A stretch of 64,000 nt of DNA from Xylanimonas ulmi (GTDB taxonomy: Bacteria; Actinomycetota; Actinomycetes; Actinomycetales; Cellulomonadaceae): positions 1,860,001 through 1,924,000 of the forward strand of contig NZ_SGWX01000001.1 of the NCBI RefSeq assembly GCF_004216535.1, given 5' to 3'. The notes under the pieces were generated by a model. That model saw only the letters and a program-made list of their open reading frames with translations, searched no databases and was not told the origin of the DNA. Shown piece after piece: positions 19,917 to 29,640 of the stretch (position 1 is the first letter of the stretch; each line of letters starts with the position of its first letter). The translations under genes and the position numbers were made by a program.

Positions 19917-20562
19917 AGCGCTCCAACCTCCTCTCCAACCGGTCCTGCCCGATCGACAGCGCGGTGCACATCAGCCAGTAGACGATGGCCGCCTCGACGT
20001 ACAGCAGCATGAACTCGCTGGAGAACGCCGCGATGTTCTGCGCCTGGCGGAACGCCTCGGTGACCAGGATGAGCGAGGCCAGCGAGGTGTCCTTGACGAG
20101 CGAGATGAACGTGTTGGACAGCGGCGGGACCGACACGCGGGCCGCCTGGGGCAGCACCACGCGGCGCAGCGTCGTCGCGCGAGGCATGCCGATCGTGTAC
20201 GCGGCCTCCCACTGACCCACGGGCACCGACAGGATCGCCGCGCGGATCACCTCGGCCGCGTACCCGCCCACGTTGAGCGAGAACGCGATCACGGCGCTGG
20301 GCCACGGGTCGATGACGATGCCGACCGACGGCATGCCGTAGAAGATCACGAAGAGTTGCACGAGCAGCGGCGTGCCGCGGATGACCGACACGTACGCCCG
20401 CCCGAGCCACGACAGCGCGCGGTGGGTCGACAGCCGCAGCAGGGCGACACCGAGCGCGATCACGAGCCCGATGGCGAACGAGACGAGCGCCAGCGGGATG
20501 GTGCCGCGCAGGCCCTCGCGCAGGATCGGCCAGAACGAGGTGGAGAACAGGTCCCAGTCCAT
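19909..20562 (-). CDS. Polar amino-acid ABC transporter permease
   Basis: This 217-residue HisM/GlnP-type permease has about five membrane segments. [26 protein letters not shown] and [21 protein letters not shown] are typical N-terminal segments, and the EAA loop reads [23 protein letters not shown]. The C-terminal half, [21 protein letters not shown], is close to the cystine permeases TcyB/YecS. The order and short spacing to the binding protein and ATPase support one operon. Cystine is my best guess for the substrate; glutamine or glutamate remain possible. Confidence 0.92.
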   Translation of the reverse strand: MDWDLFSTSFWPILREGLRGTIPLALVSFAIGLVIALGVALLRLSTHRALSWLGRAYVSVIRGTPLLVQLFVIFYGMPSVGIVIDPWPSAVIAFSLNVGGYAAEVIRAAILSVPVGQWEAAYTIGMPRATTLRRVVLPQAARVSVPPLSNTFISLVKDTSLASLILVTEAFRQAQNIAAFSSEFMLLYVEAAIVYWLMCTALSIGQDRLERRLERYV

Positions 20563-20594
20563 CGCCTACCGCCCGTCGGCGACGCGGCGAGGGG

Positions 20595-21398
20595 TCACTT
20601 CGACACATCCTCACCGAAGTACCTCTGGCTCAGCTCGGCCAGGGTTCCGTCGGCGGCGAGCTTCGCGAGCGCGTCGTCGACCGCCGCGGCGAGCGCGTCG
20701 TGGCGCTGGGTGAAGACCAGGGCGCTGCGCGAGGTGTCCTCGGTGTGGGCGGCGACCGCGAGGCCCGAGGGTCCGTGCTCGTTGACGTAGTCGAGGTAGG
20801 TCAGCGAGTCGTTGATGGTCGCGTCCACTCGGCCCTGCTCCAGCAGCGCCACGGCCTGCGCCCAGCCCTCGACGGGCTGCACCTGCGCGCCCGAGTCCTG
20901 GGCGAGCTGGTACCAGTTGCTCGTCAGCGACTGCGCGGTGGTCTTGCCCGCGAGGTCGTCGAAGCTGTGGATCGAGCTGTCGCCGTCCTTGACGACGACG
21001 ACGCCGGTCGAGACCGTGTACGGCGCGCTGAACAGGTACTTGGCCTGGCGGTCGGGCGTGATCGAGACCTGGTTGGCGATGGTGTCGAAGCGGCCCGCGT
21101 CCAGGCCCGCGAAGATCGCGTCCCACTGCGTCTCCTGGAACCGCACGTCGAGGCCGAGCTCGTCCGCGACGGCGCGGGCGACGTCGACGTCGTAGCCGAC
21201 CAGCTCGCCCGAGCCGTCCTCGTGGTAGCTGAACGGACGGTAGGTGCCCTCGGTGGCCACCGTCAGCGTGCCGCCGGTGACCAGGCCGAGGTCGGCGCCG
21301 GCGCCGTCGGCCGCGCCGTCGTCGGACGCGCCGCACGCTCCGAGCGCCAGAGCGAGGGTGACGGCGGCGAGGGCGGGCAGGGCGCGGGTGCGGCGCAT
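20595..21398 (-). CDS. Amino-acid (cystine-type) substrate-binding lipoprotein
   Basis: This 267-residue type II binding lipoprotein has a lipobox ending LGAC after an Ala/Leu-rich signal. The mature domain shows VATEGTYRPFSYHEDGSGELVGYDVDVARAVADELGL, a typical amino-acid-binding N-lobe, and KYLFSAPYTVSTGVVVVKDG, the hinge region of FliY/TcyA cystine-binding proteins. The ATG follows CAGGAGCG. It is the first gene of the importer. A pair of ATCGAT sites in the upstream gap may mark an operator, but no named regulator can be assigned. Confidence 0.92.
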   Translation of the reverse strand: MRRTRALPALAAVTLALALGACGASDDGAADGAGADLGLVTGGTLTVATEGTYRPFSYHEDGSGELVGYDVDVARAVADELGLDVRFQETQWDAIFAGLDAGRFDTIANQVSITPDRQAKYLFSAPYTVSTGVVVVKDGDSSIHSFDDLAGKTTAQSLTSNWYQLAQDSGAQVQPVEGWAQAVALLEQGRVDATINDSLTYLDYVNEHGPSGLAVAAHTEDTSRSALVFTQRHDALAAAVDDALAKLAADGTLAELSQRYFGEDVSK

Positions 21399-21487
21399 GG
21401 GTGACGCTCCTGGGAGTTCGACGAGAGGCCCGGTTCGGGCCGACGCCTACTGTGCGCCCGAATCAATCGCCTTGGCAAATGTGACCC

Positions 21488-21506
21488 ATCGATGCTCTCT
21501 ATCGAT
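21488..21506. promoter_or_regulatory. Paired ATCGAT sites in the amino-acid importer/valS divergent gap
   Basis: ATCGAT occurs twice, 7 bp apart, in a locally AT-richer stretch of the 201-bp gap between the divergent importer and valS genes. The arrangement is symmetric and could bind a dimeric regulator. The call rests on symmetry alone. The same gap holds three direct GGGACGT repeats near 21553-21572. Confidence 0.3.
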
Positions 21507-21599
21507 CGAGCGAGGACGCCTGAAGTGCGCCGCAGGGAGCGGCGGCGGACGCGGGACGTGGGACGTGGGACGTCTGCGCGTCTGGGACAATGACGGACC

Positions 21600-24347
21600 A
21601 TGAGTGACTTCCCGACCACCGCCCCCGCCACGACCCCAGCAGCCGCCGCCGGCGCGCAGGGCGACGTCGTCCGCGCGGTGGTACGGGAGGTACCCGACAA
21701 GGTCTCGCTCGACGGCCTGGAGACCAAGTTCGACGCCCGCTGGAGCGCCGAAGGCACCTACGCGTTCGACCGCGGCGCCACGCGCGAGCAGGTCTACTCG
21801 ATCGACACTCCCCCGCCCACCGCCTCCGGCTCACTGCACGTGGGCCACGTGTTCAGCTACACGCACACCGACGTCGTCGCGCGCTACCAGCGCATGCGCG
21901 GGCGCGAGGTGTTCTACCCCATGGGCTGGGACGACAACGGCCTGCCGACCGAGCGCCGCGTGCAGAACTACTACGGCGTGCGCGTCGACCTCTCGCTGCC
22001 CTACGACCCCGACTTCACCCCGCCGCACGAGGGCACCGAGGGCAAGGCCGTCAAGGCCGCCGACCAGGTGCCCGTCTCGCGCCGCAACTTCATCGAGCTG
22101 TGCGAGCGCCTCACCGCGCAGGACGAGAAGCAGTTCGAGGACCTGTGGCGCTACCTCGGCCTGTCGGTCGACTGGGCGCAGACGTACCAGACCATCGACC
22201 CTGTCTCGCGCGGCGCCGCTCAGCGGGCGTTCCTGCGCAACCTCGCGCGCGGCGAGGCATACCAGGCCGAGGCGCCTGGCCTGTGGGACGTGACCTTCCA
22301 GACGGCGGTCGCCCAGGCGGAGCTCGAAGCGCGCGACTACCCCGGCCACTTCCACAAGGTCGCCTTCCACCGCCCCGACGGCGAGCGGGTCCTGATCGAG
22401 ACCACGCGCCCCGAGCTCATCCCCGCGGTGGTCGCGCTCATCGCCCACCCCGACGACGAGCGGTACCAGGCGCTGTTCGGAACGACAGTGACCTCGCCGC
22501 TGTTCGGCGTCGAGGTGCCCGTGTTGGCCCACCCGGCCGCCGAGCCCGACAAGGGCGCCGGCATCGCCATGTGCTGCACCTTCGGCGACCTGACCGACGT
22601 GCAGTGGTGGCGTGAGCTGCAACTGCCCACGCGCTCGGTCATCCAGCGCGACGGGCGCCTGGCCCGCGAGACGCCCGAGTGGCTCACAGGCGGCCCGGGC
22701 GCCGCGCTGTACGCCGAGGGCCTGGCGGGCAAGACGACGTTCTCGGCGCGCACCGCCGTCGTCGACGCGCTGCGCGAAAGCGGCGACCTGGAGGGCGAGC
22801 CGACCGCCACGCAGCGCAAGACCAACTTCTTCGAGAAGGGCGACAAGCCGCTCGAGATCGTCACGAGCCGCCAGTGGTACATCCGCAACGGCGGGCGCGA
22901 CTTCACGCGCGAGGGCGGCGGCGGCGACCTCAAGACCGAGCTGCTCGGGCGCGGCAAGGAGCTCGACTTCCACCCCGACTTCATGCGCGTGCGCTACGAG
23001 AACTGGGTCAACGGCCTCAACGGCGACTGGCTCATCAGCCGCCAGCGCTTCTTCGGCGTGGCGATCCCACTGTGGTACCCCGTGCTCGCCTCGGGCGACG
23101 TGGACTACGAGCACCCGATCGTCCCCGACGAGGCCGCGCTGCCCGTCGACCCGACGTCGCAGGCCCCGGCCGGCTACCGCGAGGAGCAGCGCGGCTTGCC
23201 GGGCGGGTTCGTCGGCGACGCCGACGTCATGGACACGTGGGCGACGTCGTCGCTCACGCCGCTCATCGTCTCCGGCTGGGAGCGCGACGCCGACCTGTTC
23301 GCGCGCGTCTACCCGATGGACCTGCGCCCGCAGGGCCAGGACATCATCCGCACCTGGCTGTTCTCCACCGTGGTGCGCTCCCACCTGGAGCAGGGCGGAC
23401 TGCCGTGGGCCAACGCGGCCATCAGCGGCTGGATCCTCGACCCCGACCGCAAGAAGATGTCCAAGTCCAAGGGCAACGTGGTCACGCCCATGGGGCTGCT
23501 GCAGCAGCACGGCTCGGACGCCGTGCGCTACTGGGCCGCCTCGGCGCGGCTGGGCACCGACGCGGCGTTCGACGAGGGCCAGATGAAGATCGGCCGCCGC
23601 CTGGCCATCAAGGTGCTCAACGCCTCGAAGTTCGCGCTGTCGTTCGGCGGCTCGCAGGTGGTGCTCGACCCGTCACTCGTGACCGTCGAACTCGACCGGG
23701 CGATGCTCGCGGGCCTCGCGGCCGTGGTCGAGACGGCAACCGAGGCGCTCGACGCGTACGACCACACGCGCGCGCTGGAGACCACCGAGACGTTCTTCTG
23801 GACCTTCTGCGACGACTACCTCGAACTGGTCAAGGACCGCGCCTACGGAGCGGGCGCCGCCGCCGCGGACGTCTCGGCCGAAACGACGTCGGCGCGCACC
23901 GCCCTGGCGATCGCGCTCGACACCATGCTGCGCCTGCTCGCGCCCGTGCTGCCGTTCGCGACCGAGGAGGTCTGGTCGTGGTGGCGTGAGGGCTCGGTGC
24001 ACCGCGCCCCGTGGCCCGTCGCCGACGGGCTGCGCGCCGCCGCGGGCGACGCCGACCCGGCGCAGCTCGCGGCCGCGGGCAACGCGCTGGCCGCGCTGCG
24101 CAAGGTCAAGTCCGAGGCCAAGGTCTCGATGCGCACCCCGCTCCTGGCGGCGACGCTCGCGGTCCCGGCCGCCGCGCTGCCGGGCGTCGAGTCCGCCCGA
24201 GTCGATGTGCGCGGCGCCGGACGCGTCGAGGGCGTGCTGGAGCTTGTCGCCGCAGGCGAGGGGCAGGGCGACCCCGACGTGCAGGGCGGCATCGTGGTGC
24301 TCGCCAGCGAGCTGGGCGAGCCGCCGGCCAAGACGCCGCGCGCCTGA
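21600..24347 (+). CDS. valS: Valyl-tRNA synthetase (type 2)
   Basis: ValS charges tRNA-Val. The 915 residues include TPPPTASGSLHVGHVFSYTHTD (HIGH motif), MGWDDNGLPTERRVQ, the editing segment LIETTRPELIPAVVALIAHPDDERY, and DPDRKKMSKSKGNVVTPMG (KMSKS). This is the archaeal-like type-2 form found in many Actinobacteria; it lacks the C-terminal coiled-coil arm of typical bacterial ValS. There is no clear Shine-Dalgarno sequence; GACAAT lies 8 nt before the ATG and may give a leaderless mRNA. No T-box motif is visible upstream, unlike ileS. Three VEPVET-type repeats follow the stop codon. Confidence 0.96.
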   Translation: MSDFPTTAPATTPAAAAGAQGDVVRAVVREVPDKVSLDGLETKFDARWSAEGTYAFDRGATREQVYSIDTPPPTASGSLHVGHVFSYTHTDVVARYQRMRGREVFYPMGWDDNGLPTERRVQNYYGVRVDLSLPYDPDFTPPHEGTEGKAVKAADQVPVSRRNFIELCERLTAQDEKQFEDLWRYLGLSVDWAQTYQTIDPVSRGAAQRAFLRNLARGEAYQAEAPGLWDVTFQTAVAQAELEARDYPGHFHKVAFHRPDGERVLIETTRPELIPAVVALIAHPDDERYQALFGTTVTSPLFGVEVPVLAHPAAEPDKGAGIAMCCTFGDLTDVQWWRELQLPTRSVIQRDGRLARETPEWLTGGPGAALYAEGLAGKTTFSARTAVVDALRESGDLEGEPTATQRKTNFFEKGDKPLEIVTSRQWYIRNGGRDFTREGGGGDLKTELLGRGKELDFHPDFMRVRYENWVNGLNGDWLISRQRFFGVAIPLWYPVLASGDVDYEHPIVPDEAALPVDPTSQAPAGYREEQRGLPGGFVGDADVMDTWATSSLTPLIVSGWERDADLFARVYPMDLRPQGQDIIRTWLFSTVVRSHLEQGGLPWANAAISGWILDPDRKKMSKSKGNVVTPMGLLQQHGSDAVRYWAASARLGTDAAFDEGQMKIGRRLAIKVLNASKFALSFGGSQVVLDPSLVTVELDRAMLAGLAAVVETATEALDAYDHTRALETTETFFWTFCDDYLELVKDRAYGAGAAAADVSAETTSARTALAIALDTMLRLLAPVLPFATEEVWSWWREGSVHRAPWPVADGLRAAAGDADPAQLAAAGNALAALRKVKSEAKVSMRTPLLAATLAVPAAALPGVESARVDVRGAGRVEGVLELVAAGEGQGDPDVQGGIVVLASELGEPPAKTPRA

Positions 24348-24352
24348 GCGGG

Positions 24353-24433
24353 GGTTTCGACGGGCTCAACCACCGCAGCGGGCGGTTGAGCCCGTCGAAC
24401 CCACCCACCCGGTGGTTGAGCCCGTCGAAACCA
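24353..24433. repeat. Cluster of three dispersed VEPVET-type repeats after valS
   Basis: The 93-bp gap between the convergent valS and baeRF-like genes consists almost wholly of three copies: plus-oriented GGTTTCGACGGGCTCAACCA from 24354, then inverted GGTTGAGCCCGTCGAACCC from 24384, and GGTGGTTGAGCCCGTCGAAA from 24411. The first copy and the inverted ones can pair, so the transcript could form a terminator-like hairpin. Confidence 0.85.
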
Positions 24434-24440
24434 GCCGCGC

Positions 24441-25703
24441 TCAGCGCAACAGACCTGAGTCCCGGCTCATGGTCGCGGCGACCTCGTGCGGCGTCGCGCC
24501 GTCGTGCCAGCGCAGCGTGGCGCCGACGCCGTCGATGAGGTCGACCGCGCCCTCGGGCGCGATCGTGAGCACGGCGTCCTGCCCCACGGCCGCCCGCACC
24601 AGCGCGATGGCCGCCGGCAACTCCTCGACGCCGTCGGTGTACCCCGCGTCGGCGAGCGTCGCCTTCGAGGAGGCGACCGCCATCGCGTCGGGCCCGATCC
24701 ACAGCGTGCGGCCGCTCAAGGGCCCGCGCGCGCCGTCGGCTCCGGCGATGAGCGCGCCGTCATACCCGACGTCCTCGCTCAGCACCAGGGCCTTGACCTG
24801 ACCGCGGGAGAGCACGGCGACGACGTCGTCGAGACCCGTCACGGCGCCCTGCTCGCGGCCCTGGCCCTCGCGCAGCTCAGAGAGCACCTGCTCGCGGCGC
24901 CGCTCACGGAACGAGTCCAGGGCGTCCTCCAGGTTCTCGAGGAACGCGCCCTCACGCACCCCGGCTCCGCGCCCGCCCCCAGCGACCTCGACGGTCAACT
25001 GTGCGACCGGACGCGTGAGCGCCGCCCGGACCGCGCGCACGGTGCGCGCGTCACCGAACAGCAGCACGATCTCAGGCCGCTCCTCGTGCACCGTTCGGTC
25101 CACCTCGCGCGCGATGGCCTCGGCGTTGCGCGCCAAGGAGTCCTCCGCACGCGCCTCGGCCGCCGACGAGCCGCCGCGGTCTCCCCCGCCGGCGCCCCCG
25201 CCGCCCGTGCCCCCACCACGCGACGAACCGCCGGGCGCAGCCTTGGAGACGTCGTCGTGCGGGGCCTCGAAGGTGCGCGCGGCGTCCCAGCAGCGGGCGC
25301 CCACGAGCCGCAGGTCCGCGCCCGTCCGGTCCACGGCGACCTTGAGCGCGACGACCTCCTCATCGGCCGCGAAGGCGGCCTGCAGCAGCGCCGGGACGGC
25401 GTGCCAGACCCCCGTGGCCACGGTCGGGGCCGTGCGCAGCGCCTTGTCGACCAGCACACCCCCGGCGTCGGCGATGATCACGCGCCCGTGCGCACCCGGC
25501 TTGCGGGTGGGCCGCAACGCCGCGTCCTCGACGGCGTCGAGCACGCTCGGCGGCGCACCTTGCTGTGCGAGCGTGCGGCGCACGCCCTTCCACCGTCCCA
25601 CGACGTCTTTGTCCCCGGCCTCGGCCGAGCGCGTCGCGTCGAGATACACCGTCGCGAACGGCCCAGGGCGGCCGATGAGGGGCTTGATCCAGTCGGTCTT
25701 CAT
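24441..25703 (-). CDS. baeRF-family (Rv2629/Vms1-type) ribosome-associated protein
   Basis: This 420-residue protein resembles the bacterial archaeo-eukaryotic release factor family (baeRF family 2, including Mycobacterium Rv2629), related to Vms1/ANKZF1 peptidyl-tRNA hydrolases. The N-terminus MKTDWIKPLIGRPGPFATVYLDATRSAEAGD is typical. The Rossmann-like middle has EIVLLFGDARTVRAVRAAL and the C-terminal part has VKALVLSEDVGYDGALIAG. Between about residues 155 and 180 sits a Gly/Ser-rich low-complexity linker that looks lineage-specific. Family members are proposed to rescue stalled ribosomes. The catalytic mechanism here is unproven. Confidence 0.82.
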   Translation of the reverse strand: MKTDWIKPLIGRPGPFATVYLDATRSAEAGDKDVVGRWKGVRRTLAQQGAPPSVLDAVEDAALRPTRKPGAHGRVIIADAGGVLVDKALRTAPTVATGVWHAVPALLQAAFAADEEVVALKVAVDRTGADLRLVGARCWDAARTFEAPHDDVSKAAPGGSSRGGGTGGGGAGGGDRGGSSAAEARAEDSLARNAEAIAREVDRTVHEERPEIVLLFGDARTVRAVRAALTRPVAQLTVEVAGGGRGAGVREGAFLENLEDALDSFRERRREQVLSELREGQGREQGAVTGLDDVVAVLSRGQVKALVLSEDVGYDGALIAGADGARGPLSGRTLWIGPDAMAVASSKATLADAGYTDGVEELPAAIALVRAAVGQDAVLTIAPEGAVDLIDGVGATLRWHDGATPHEVAATMSRDSGLLR

Positions 25704-25818
25704 AGCAGCGTTCGCGCCTCCTGGTCTCGGCTGTCCCCCTAGGGTGCGACGCCCGGCGGCAGACCGCCACCGCCAGGGCGCGCGACGCGCCCGAACGGAG
25801 CGAGGCTGCCTAGCCCCT

Positions 25819-26163
25819 TCAAGCGAACGTGTCCAGCGGCGGCACTTCGCCCTGACGCTGACCGGCGGCGTACTCGGCCGCGATGAGCTCGTGGTGACGG
25901 ATCACCTCAGCGACCACGAACGCGCGGAACGCCTCGGCGAACGCGGGGTCGAGGCCCGCCTGCGTCGCGATGTCGGTCAGCCGCGCGATCTGCTGCTGAT
26001 CCCGCGAGGGGTCGGCCGGCGGCAGACCGCCCACGGCCTTGAGCTCACCGACACGCTGCGTCATCTTGAACCTCTCGGCTAGCAGATGCACCAGGGCTGC
26101 GTCAATGTTGTCGATACTGCGCCTGAGGCCCAGGATCTCTTCGGGCATCGCCGGTTCCGTCAC
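25819..26163 (-). CDS. Chorismate mutase (AroQ type)
   Basis: This small all-helical AroQ-class enzyme converts chorismate to prephenate for Phe/Tyr synthesis. The 114 residues contain LRRSIDNIDAALVHLLAERFKMTQRVGELKA, with the conserved Arg, Asp-Asn-Ile-Asp and Lys pattern of helix 1, then RDQQQIARL and the C-terminal helix EAFRAFVVAEVIRHHELIA. I chose GTG (VTEPAMPEE) because AGGA lies 8 nt upstream; the ATG five codons in is an equal alternative. It is monofunctional and has no signal peptide. The acyl-CoA ligase is divergent from it. Confidence 0.88.
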   Translation of the reverse strand: MTEPAMPEEILGLRRSIDNIDAALVHLLAERFKMTQRVGELKAVGGLPPADPSRDQQQIARLTDIATQAGLDPAFAEAFRAFVVAEVIRHHELIAAEYAAGQRQGEVPPLDTFA

Positions 26164-26272
26164 AGGAGCGATCCTAAACGGGCATCGGTCAGCGGCAGGA
26201 CCGCGATGGGCGTGTAGCGTCACAACGCCCCCCGGCAACCCGCCGGGACCCAGACAGAGGAGACCAAGAACC

Positions 26273-28069
26273 GTGAACCTCGCGACGACCCCGGCCCTCG
26301 TGGACATCCCGGAGTCGACCAGCATCAACACGCTGCTCGCCGACCGTGTGGCACGCTCGGGCGACCGCACGCTGCTCGAGCGTCGCGAGACGCCGTCGGC
26401 GCCCTGGGTGCCCGTGAGCGCCAACCAGTTCGACGCCGAGGTGCTCGCCGTCGCCCGTGGCCTGGTCGCGCATGGCGTCGAGGTCGGTGACCGCGTCGCG
26501 ATCATGTCGCGCACGCGCTACGAGTGGACGCTGCTCGACTTCGCGATCTGGGCCGTCGGCGGCGTGCCGGTTCCGGTCTACGAGACCTCGGCGCCTGACC
26601 AGGTCGAGTGGATCCTGTCCGACGCGGGCGTGCGCTTCGCGTTCGTCGAGACGGTCGCGCACGCGGGCATCGTCGACGTCGTCCGCGACCGCCTGCCCGT
26701 GCTGGAGAAGGTCTCGATCATCGACGCGGACGCCATCGAGACGCTGCGCACGGCGGGCGCCGAGGTCCCGCTCGAGACGGTCACCGCCCGACGCGACGCC
26801 GTCGTCGCCTCCGACCTGGCGACCATCATCTACACCTCGGGCTCGACCGGACGCCCCAAGGGCGCCGAGCTCACGCACGCCAACTTCGCGCACGTCTCGC
26901 GCAACGCCGCCGAGGCGCTGCCCGAGGTCATCGACTGGGACGGCGCCCGCACGCTGCTGTTCCTTCCGCTCGCGCACGTGTTCGCCCGCCTGATCCAAGT
27001 GGCGGTCCTGTCCGCGGACACCGTGCTGGGCCACGCGCCCGACGTCAAGAACCTCGTCGCCGACCTCGGCTCGTTCAAGCCCACGTTCCTGCTCGCCGTC
27101 CCGCGCGTCTTCGAGAAGGTCTACAACTCGGCCGAGCAGAAGGCGTCGGCCTCCAAGCTCAAGCGCCAGATCTTCTACTGGGCCGTGCGCACGGCCATCG
27201 CGACCTCGCGCGCCCAGGACTCCGGCCGCGTCCCGGCGGCGCTGCGCGCCCAGCACCAGCTCGCCGACCGCCTCGTGCTCGGCAAGCTGCGTGACGCGAT
27301 GGGCGGGAACGTCGTCCACGCCGTCTCGGGCGGCGCCCCGCTCGGTGAGCGCCTGGGGCACTTCTTCCGCGGCGTCGGGGTGACCGTGCTCGAGGGCTAC
27401 GGCCTGACCGAGACGACGGCGCCCGCCGCGGTCAACCTGCCGCGCTCGGTCGCCATCGGCACCGTCGGCCCGGCGCTGCCCGGCCTGAGCGTCAAGATCG
27501 ACGACGACGGCGAGATCCTGCTCAAGGGCGCGTCCATCTTCCGCGGCTATCACAACCAGCCCGAGTTGACGGCCGAGGCGCTGCGGGACGGCTGGTTCCA
27601 CACCGGCGACCTCGGCACGCTCGACAGCGAGGGCCGCCTGCGCATCACAGGCCGCAAGAAGGAGATCATCGTCACCGCGGGCGGCAAGAACGTGGCCCCC
27701 GCGCTGCTCGAGGACCGGCTGCGCTCGCACCCGCTGGTCTCGCAGGTCGTCGTCGTCGGCGACCAGCGCCCGTTCATCGGCGCGCTCGTGACGCTCGACG
27801 CCGAGATGCTGCCCGGCTGGCTCGCGACCCACGGCCTGGAGAACATGCCCCTGTCCCAGGCGCGCACACACCCCGACGTGCTGGCCGCACTCGACCGGGC
27901 GGTGCACCGCGCCAACGAGGCGGTCTCGCGCGCCGAGTCGATCCGCAAGATCCATGTCCTGGAGCACGACTTCACCGAGGCCAACGGCTACCTGACCCCG
28001 TCGCTCAAGGTCAAGCGCGCACTGGTCCTCAAGGACTTCGAGTCCACGATCGACGCCCTGTACAACTGA
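26273..28069 (+). CDS. Long-chain fatty-acid--CoA ligase (FadD15-like)
   Basis: This enzyme activates fatty acids with ATP and CoA through an acyl-adenylate. The 598 residues show the AMP-binding P-loop [21 protein letters not shown], the A5 motif [51 protein letters not shown], and the C-terminal catalytic Lys region [16 protein letters not shown]. The length and the [13 protein letters not shown] segment match long-chain FadD15/FACL proteins. The GTG start follows AGAGGAGACC. A hairpin terminator lies between its stop and the convergent clpX. Confidence 0.93.
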   Translation: MNLATTPALVDIPESTSINTLLADRVARSGDRTLLERRETPSAPWVPVSANQFDAEVLAVARGLVAHGVEVGDRVAIMSRTRYEWTLLDFAIWAVGGVPVPVYETSAPDQVEWILSDAGVRFAFVETVAHAGIVDVVRDRLPVLEKVSIIDADAIETLRTAGAEVPLETVTARRDAVVASDLATIIYTSGSTGRPKGAELTHANFAHVSRNAAEALPEVIDWDGARTLLFLPLAHVFARLIQVAVLSADTVLGHAPDVKNLVADLGSFKPTFLLAVPRVFEKVYNSAEQKASASKLKRQIFYWAVRTAIATSRAQDSGRVPAALRAQHQLADRLVLGKLRDAMGGNVVHAVSGGAPLGERLGHFFRGVGVTVLEGYGLTETTAPAAVNLPRSVAIGTVGPALPGLSVKIDDDGEILLKGASIFRGYHNQPELTAEALRDGWFHTGDLGTLDSEGRLRITGRKKEIIVTAGGKNVAPALLEDRLRSHPLVSQVVVVGDQRPFIGALVTLDAEMLPGWLATHGLENMPLSQARTHPDVLAALDRAVHRANEAVSRAESIRKIHVLEHDFTEANGYLTPSLKVKRALVLKDFESTIDALYN

Positions 28070-28087
28070 CCACCCGCGACCGCAGGT

Positions 28088-28160
28088 GAGGCGGCCCTCC
28101 GGCATCCGGGCGGCCGCCTCGCGGCGGCGTCATGCCCTCGCGGCGGCGGTCATGCCGCCG
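28088..28160. terminator. Bidirectional hairpins between the acyl-CoA ligase and clpX genes
   Basis: GAGGCGGCC (28088-28096) pairs with GGCCGCCTC (28112-28120), and CGGCGG (28144-28149) pairs with CCGCCG (28155-28160). Both lie between convergent genes. No U-tract follows, which is common for terminators in high-GC actinobacteria. Confidence 0.65.
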
Positions 28161-28183
28161 TCGCGCTCAAGCCGCTATCGCGC

Positions 28184-29464
28184 TCAGGCCGACTTCTCGC
28201 GGGGGGTGCGCGTGCGCACCGGCGTCGCGCGCGGCACCAGCGTCGGGTTGACGTTCTCCAGCACGACCTCGCGTGTGATGACCACGCGCTCGACGTCGTC
28301 CCGGCTGGGGACGTCGAACATGACCTGCTGGAGCACCTCCTCCATGATCGCGCGCAGGCCGCGGGCGCCCGTGCCACGCAGCAACGCCTGCTCGGCCACG
28401 GCCTCGATCGCCTCGTCGTCGAACTCCAGCTCGACGCCGTCGATCTGGAACATGCGCTGGTACTGCTTGACCAGGGCGTTGCGCGGCTCGGTGAGGATGC
28501 GCACCAGGGCGCCGCGATCGAGCGGCGAGACCGACGCGATCACCGGCAGGCGTCCGATGAACTCGGGGATGAGGCCGTACTTCTGCAGGTCCTCGGGCCG
28601 CACCTCGGCGAACAGGTCCTCGTCCGCGTTGGACTCCATCGGGGCGCCGAACCCGATGCCACGCTTGCGCGCGCGGGCCGCGACGATGTCGTCAAGCCCC
28701 GCGAAGGCGCCGGCCACGATGAACAACACGTTGGTGGTGTCGATCTGGATGAACTCCTGGTGCGGATGCTTGCGCCCACCCTGGGGCGGCACCGACGCCG
28801 TCGTGCCCTCGATGATCTTCAGCAGCGCCTGCTGGACGCCCTCGCCCGAGACGTCGCGCGTGATCGACGGGTTGTCGGCCTTGCGCGCGACCTTGTCGAC
28901 CTCGTCGATGTAGATGATGCCCGTCTCGGCCTTCTTGACGTCATAGTCAGCGGCCTGGATGAGCTTGAGGAGGATGTTCTCGACGTCCTCGCCCACGTAG
29001 CCCGCCTCGGTCAGGGCCGTGGCGTCCGCGATCGCGAACGGGACGTTGAGCATCTTGGCGAGCGTCTGCGCGAGATATGTCTTGCCCGTGCCGGTGGGGC
29101 CGATGAGCAGGATGTTCGACTTGGCGATCTCGATGGACTCGTCACCGGCGCCTGCACGCGCCTGGTCGCTCGCCTGGATGCGCTTGTAGTGGTTGTAGAC
29201 GGCGACGGCCAGCGCCCGCTTGGCGCCGTCCTGGCCGATGATGTACTGCTCGAGGAACTCGAAGATCTCCCGCGGCTTGGGCAGCTCGGTCATCCCGAGC
29301 TCGGCCTGCTCGCTGAGCTCCTCCTCGATGATCTCGTTGCACAGGTCGATGCACTCGTCGCAGATATAGACGCCTGGGCCCGCGATCAGCTTCTTGACCT
29401 GCTTCTGAGACTTGCCGCAGAACGAGCACTTCAGCAGGTCAGCTCCGTCACCGATCCGTGGCAC
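28184..29464 (-). CDS. clpX: ATP-dependent Clp protease ATP-binding subunit ClpX
   Basis: ClpX is the AAA+ unfoldase that feeds proteins to ClpP. The 426 residues start with the zinc-binding domain (Cys13, Cys16, Cys35, Cys38 in CSFC...CDEC). Walker [15 protein letters not shown], Walker [10 protein letters not shown] and the pore loop GYVGEDVEN follow. The IGF-type loop that docks on ClpP is present as KRGIGFGAP. The GTG opening [16 protein letters not shown] is the canonical start. It is the downstream neighbour of clpP2, about 175 bp away, across a gap with two dispersed repeats. Confidence 0.97.
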   Translation of the reverse strand: MPRIGDGADLLKCSFCGKSQKQVKKLIAGPGVYICDECIDLCNEIIEEELSEQAELGMTELPKPREIFEFLEQYIIGQDGAKRALAVAVYNHYKRIQASDQARAGAGDESIEIAKSNILLIGPTGTGKTYLAQTLAKMLNVPFAIADATALTEAGYVGEDVENILLKLIQAADYDVKKAETGIIYIDEVDKVARKADNPSITRDVSGEGVQQALLKIIEGTTASVPPQGGRKHPHQEFIQIDTTNVLFIVAGAFAGLDDIVAARARKRGIGFGAPMESNADEDLFAEVRPEDLQKYGLIPEFIGRLPVIASVSPLDRGALVRILTEPRNALVKQYQRMFQIDGVELEFDDEAIEAVAEQALLRGTGARGLRAIMEEVLQQVMFDVPSRDDVERVVITREVVLENVNPTLVPRATPVRTRTPREKSA

Positions 29465-29572
29465 GGGGCGCCCCCTTCCTCACGCGAGTAGGTCTGCAGC
29501 CCATTCCACACCACCGCACCGGCCTTGTCAGCCGACTTCCCCGGTGCGTCGCCAGCGGACTGAGGAGCGCCC

Positions 29573-29632
29573 GGTGGTTGAGGCTGTCGATTTGGCCCCG
29601 TTGGGGGTGGTTTCGACAGGCTCAACCACCGG
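29573..29632. repeat. Two dispersed VEPVET-type repeats in the clpX/clpP2 gap
   Basis: GGTGGTTGAGGCTGTCGATT (29575-29594, degenerate) and GGTTTCGACAGGCTCAACCA (from 29609) lie in opposite orientation in the 176-bp gap between clpP2 and clpX. Their inverted arrangement allows a hairpin in the clpP2 transcript, which might modulate readthrough into clpX. Confidence 0.8.
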
Positions 29633-29640
29633 ATGACGCC

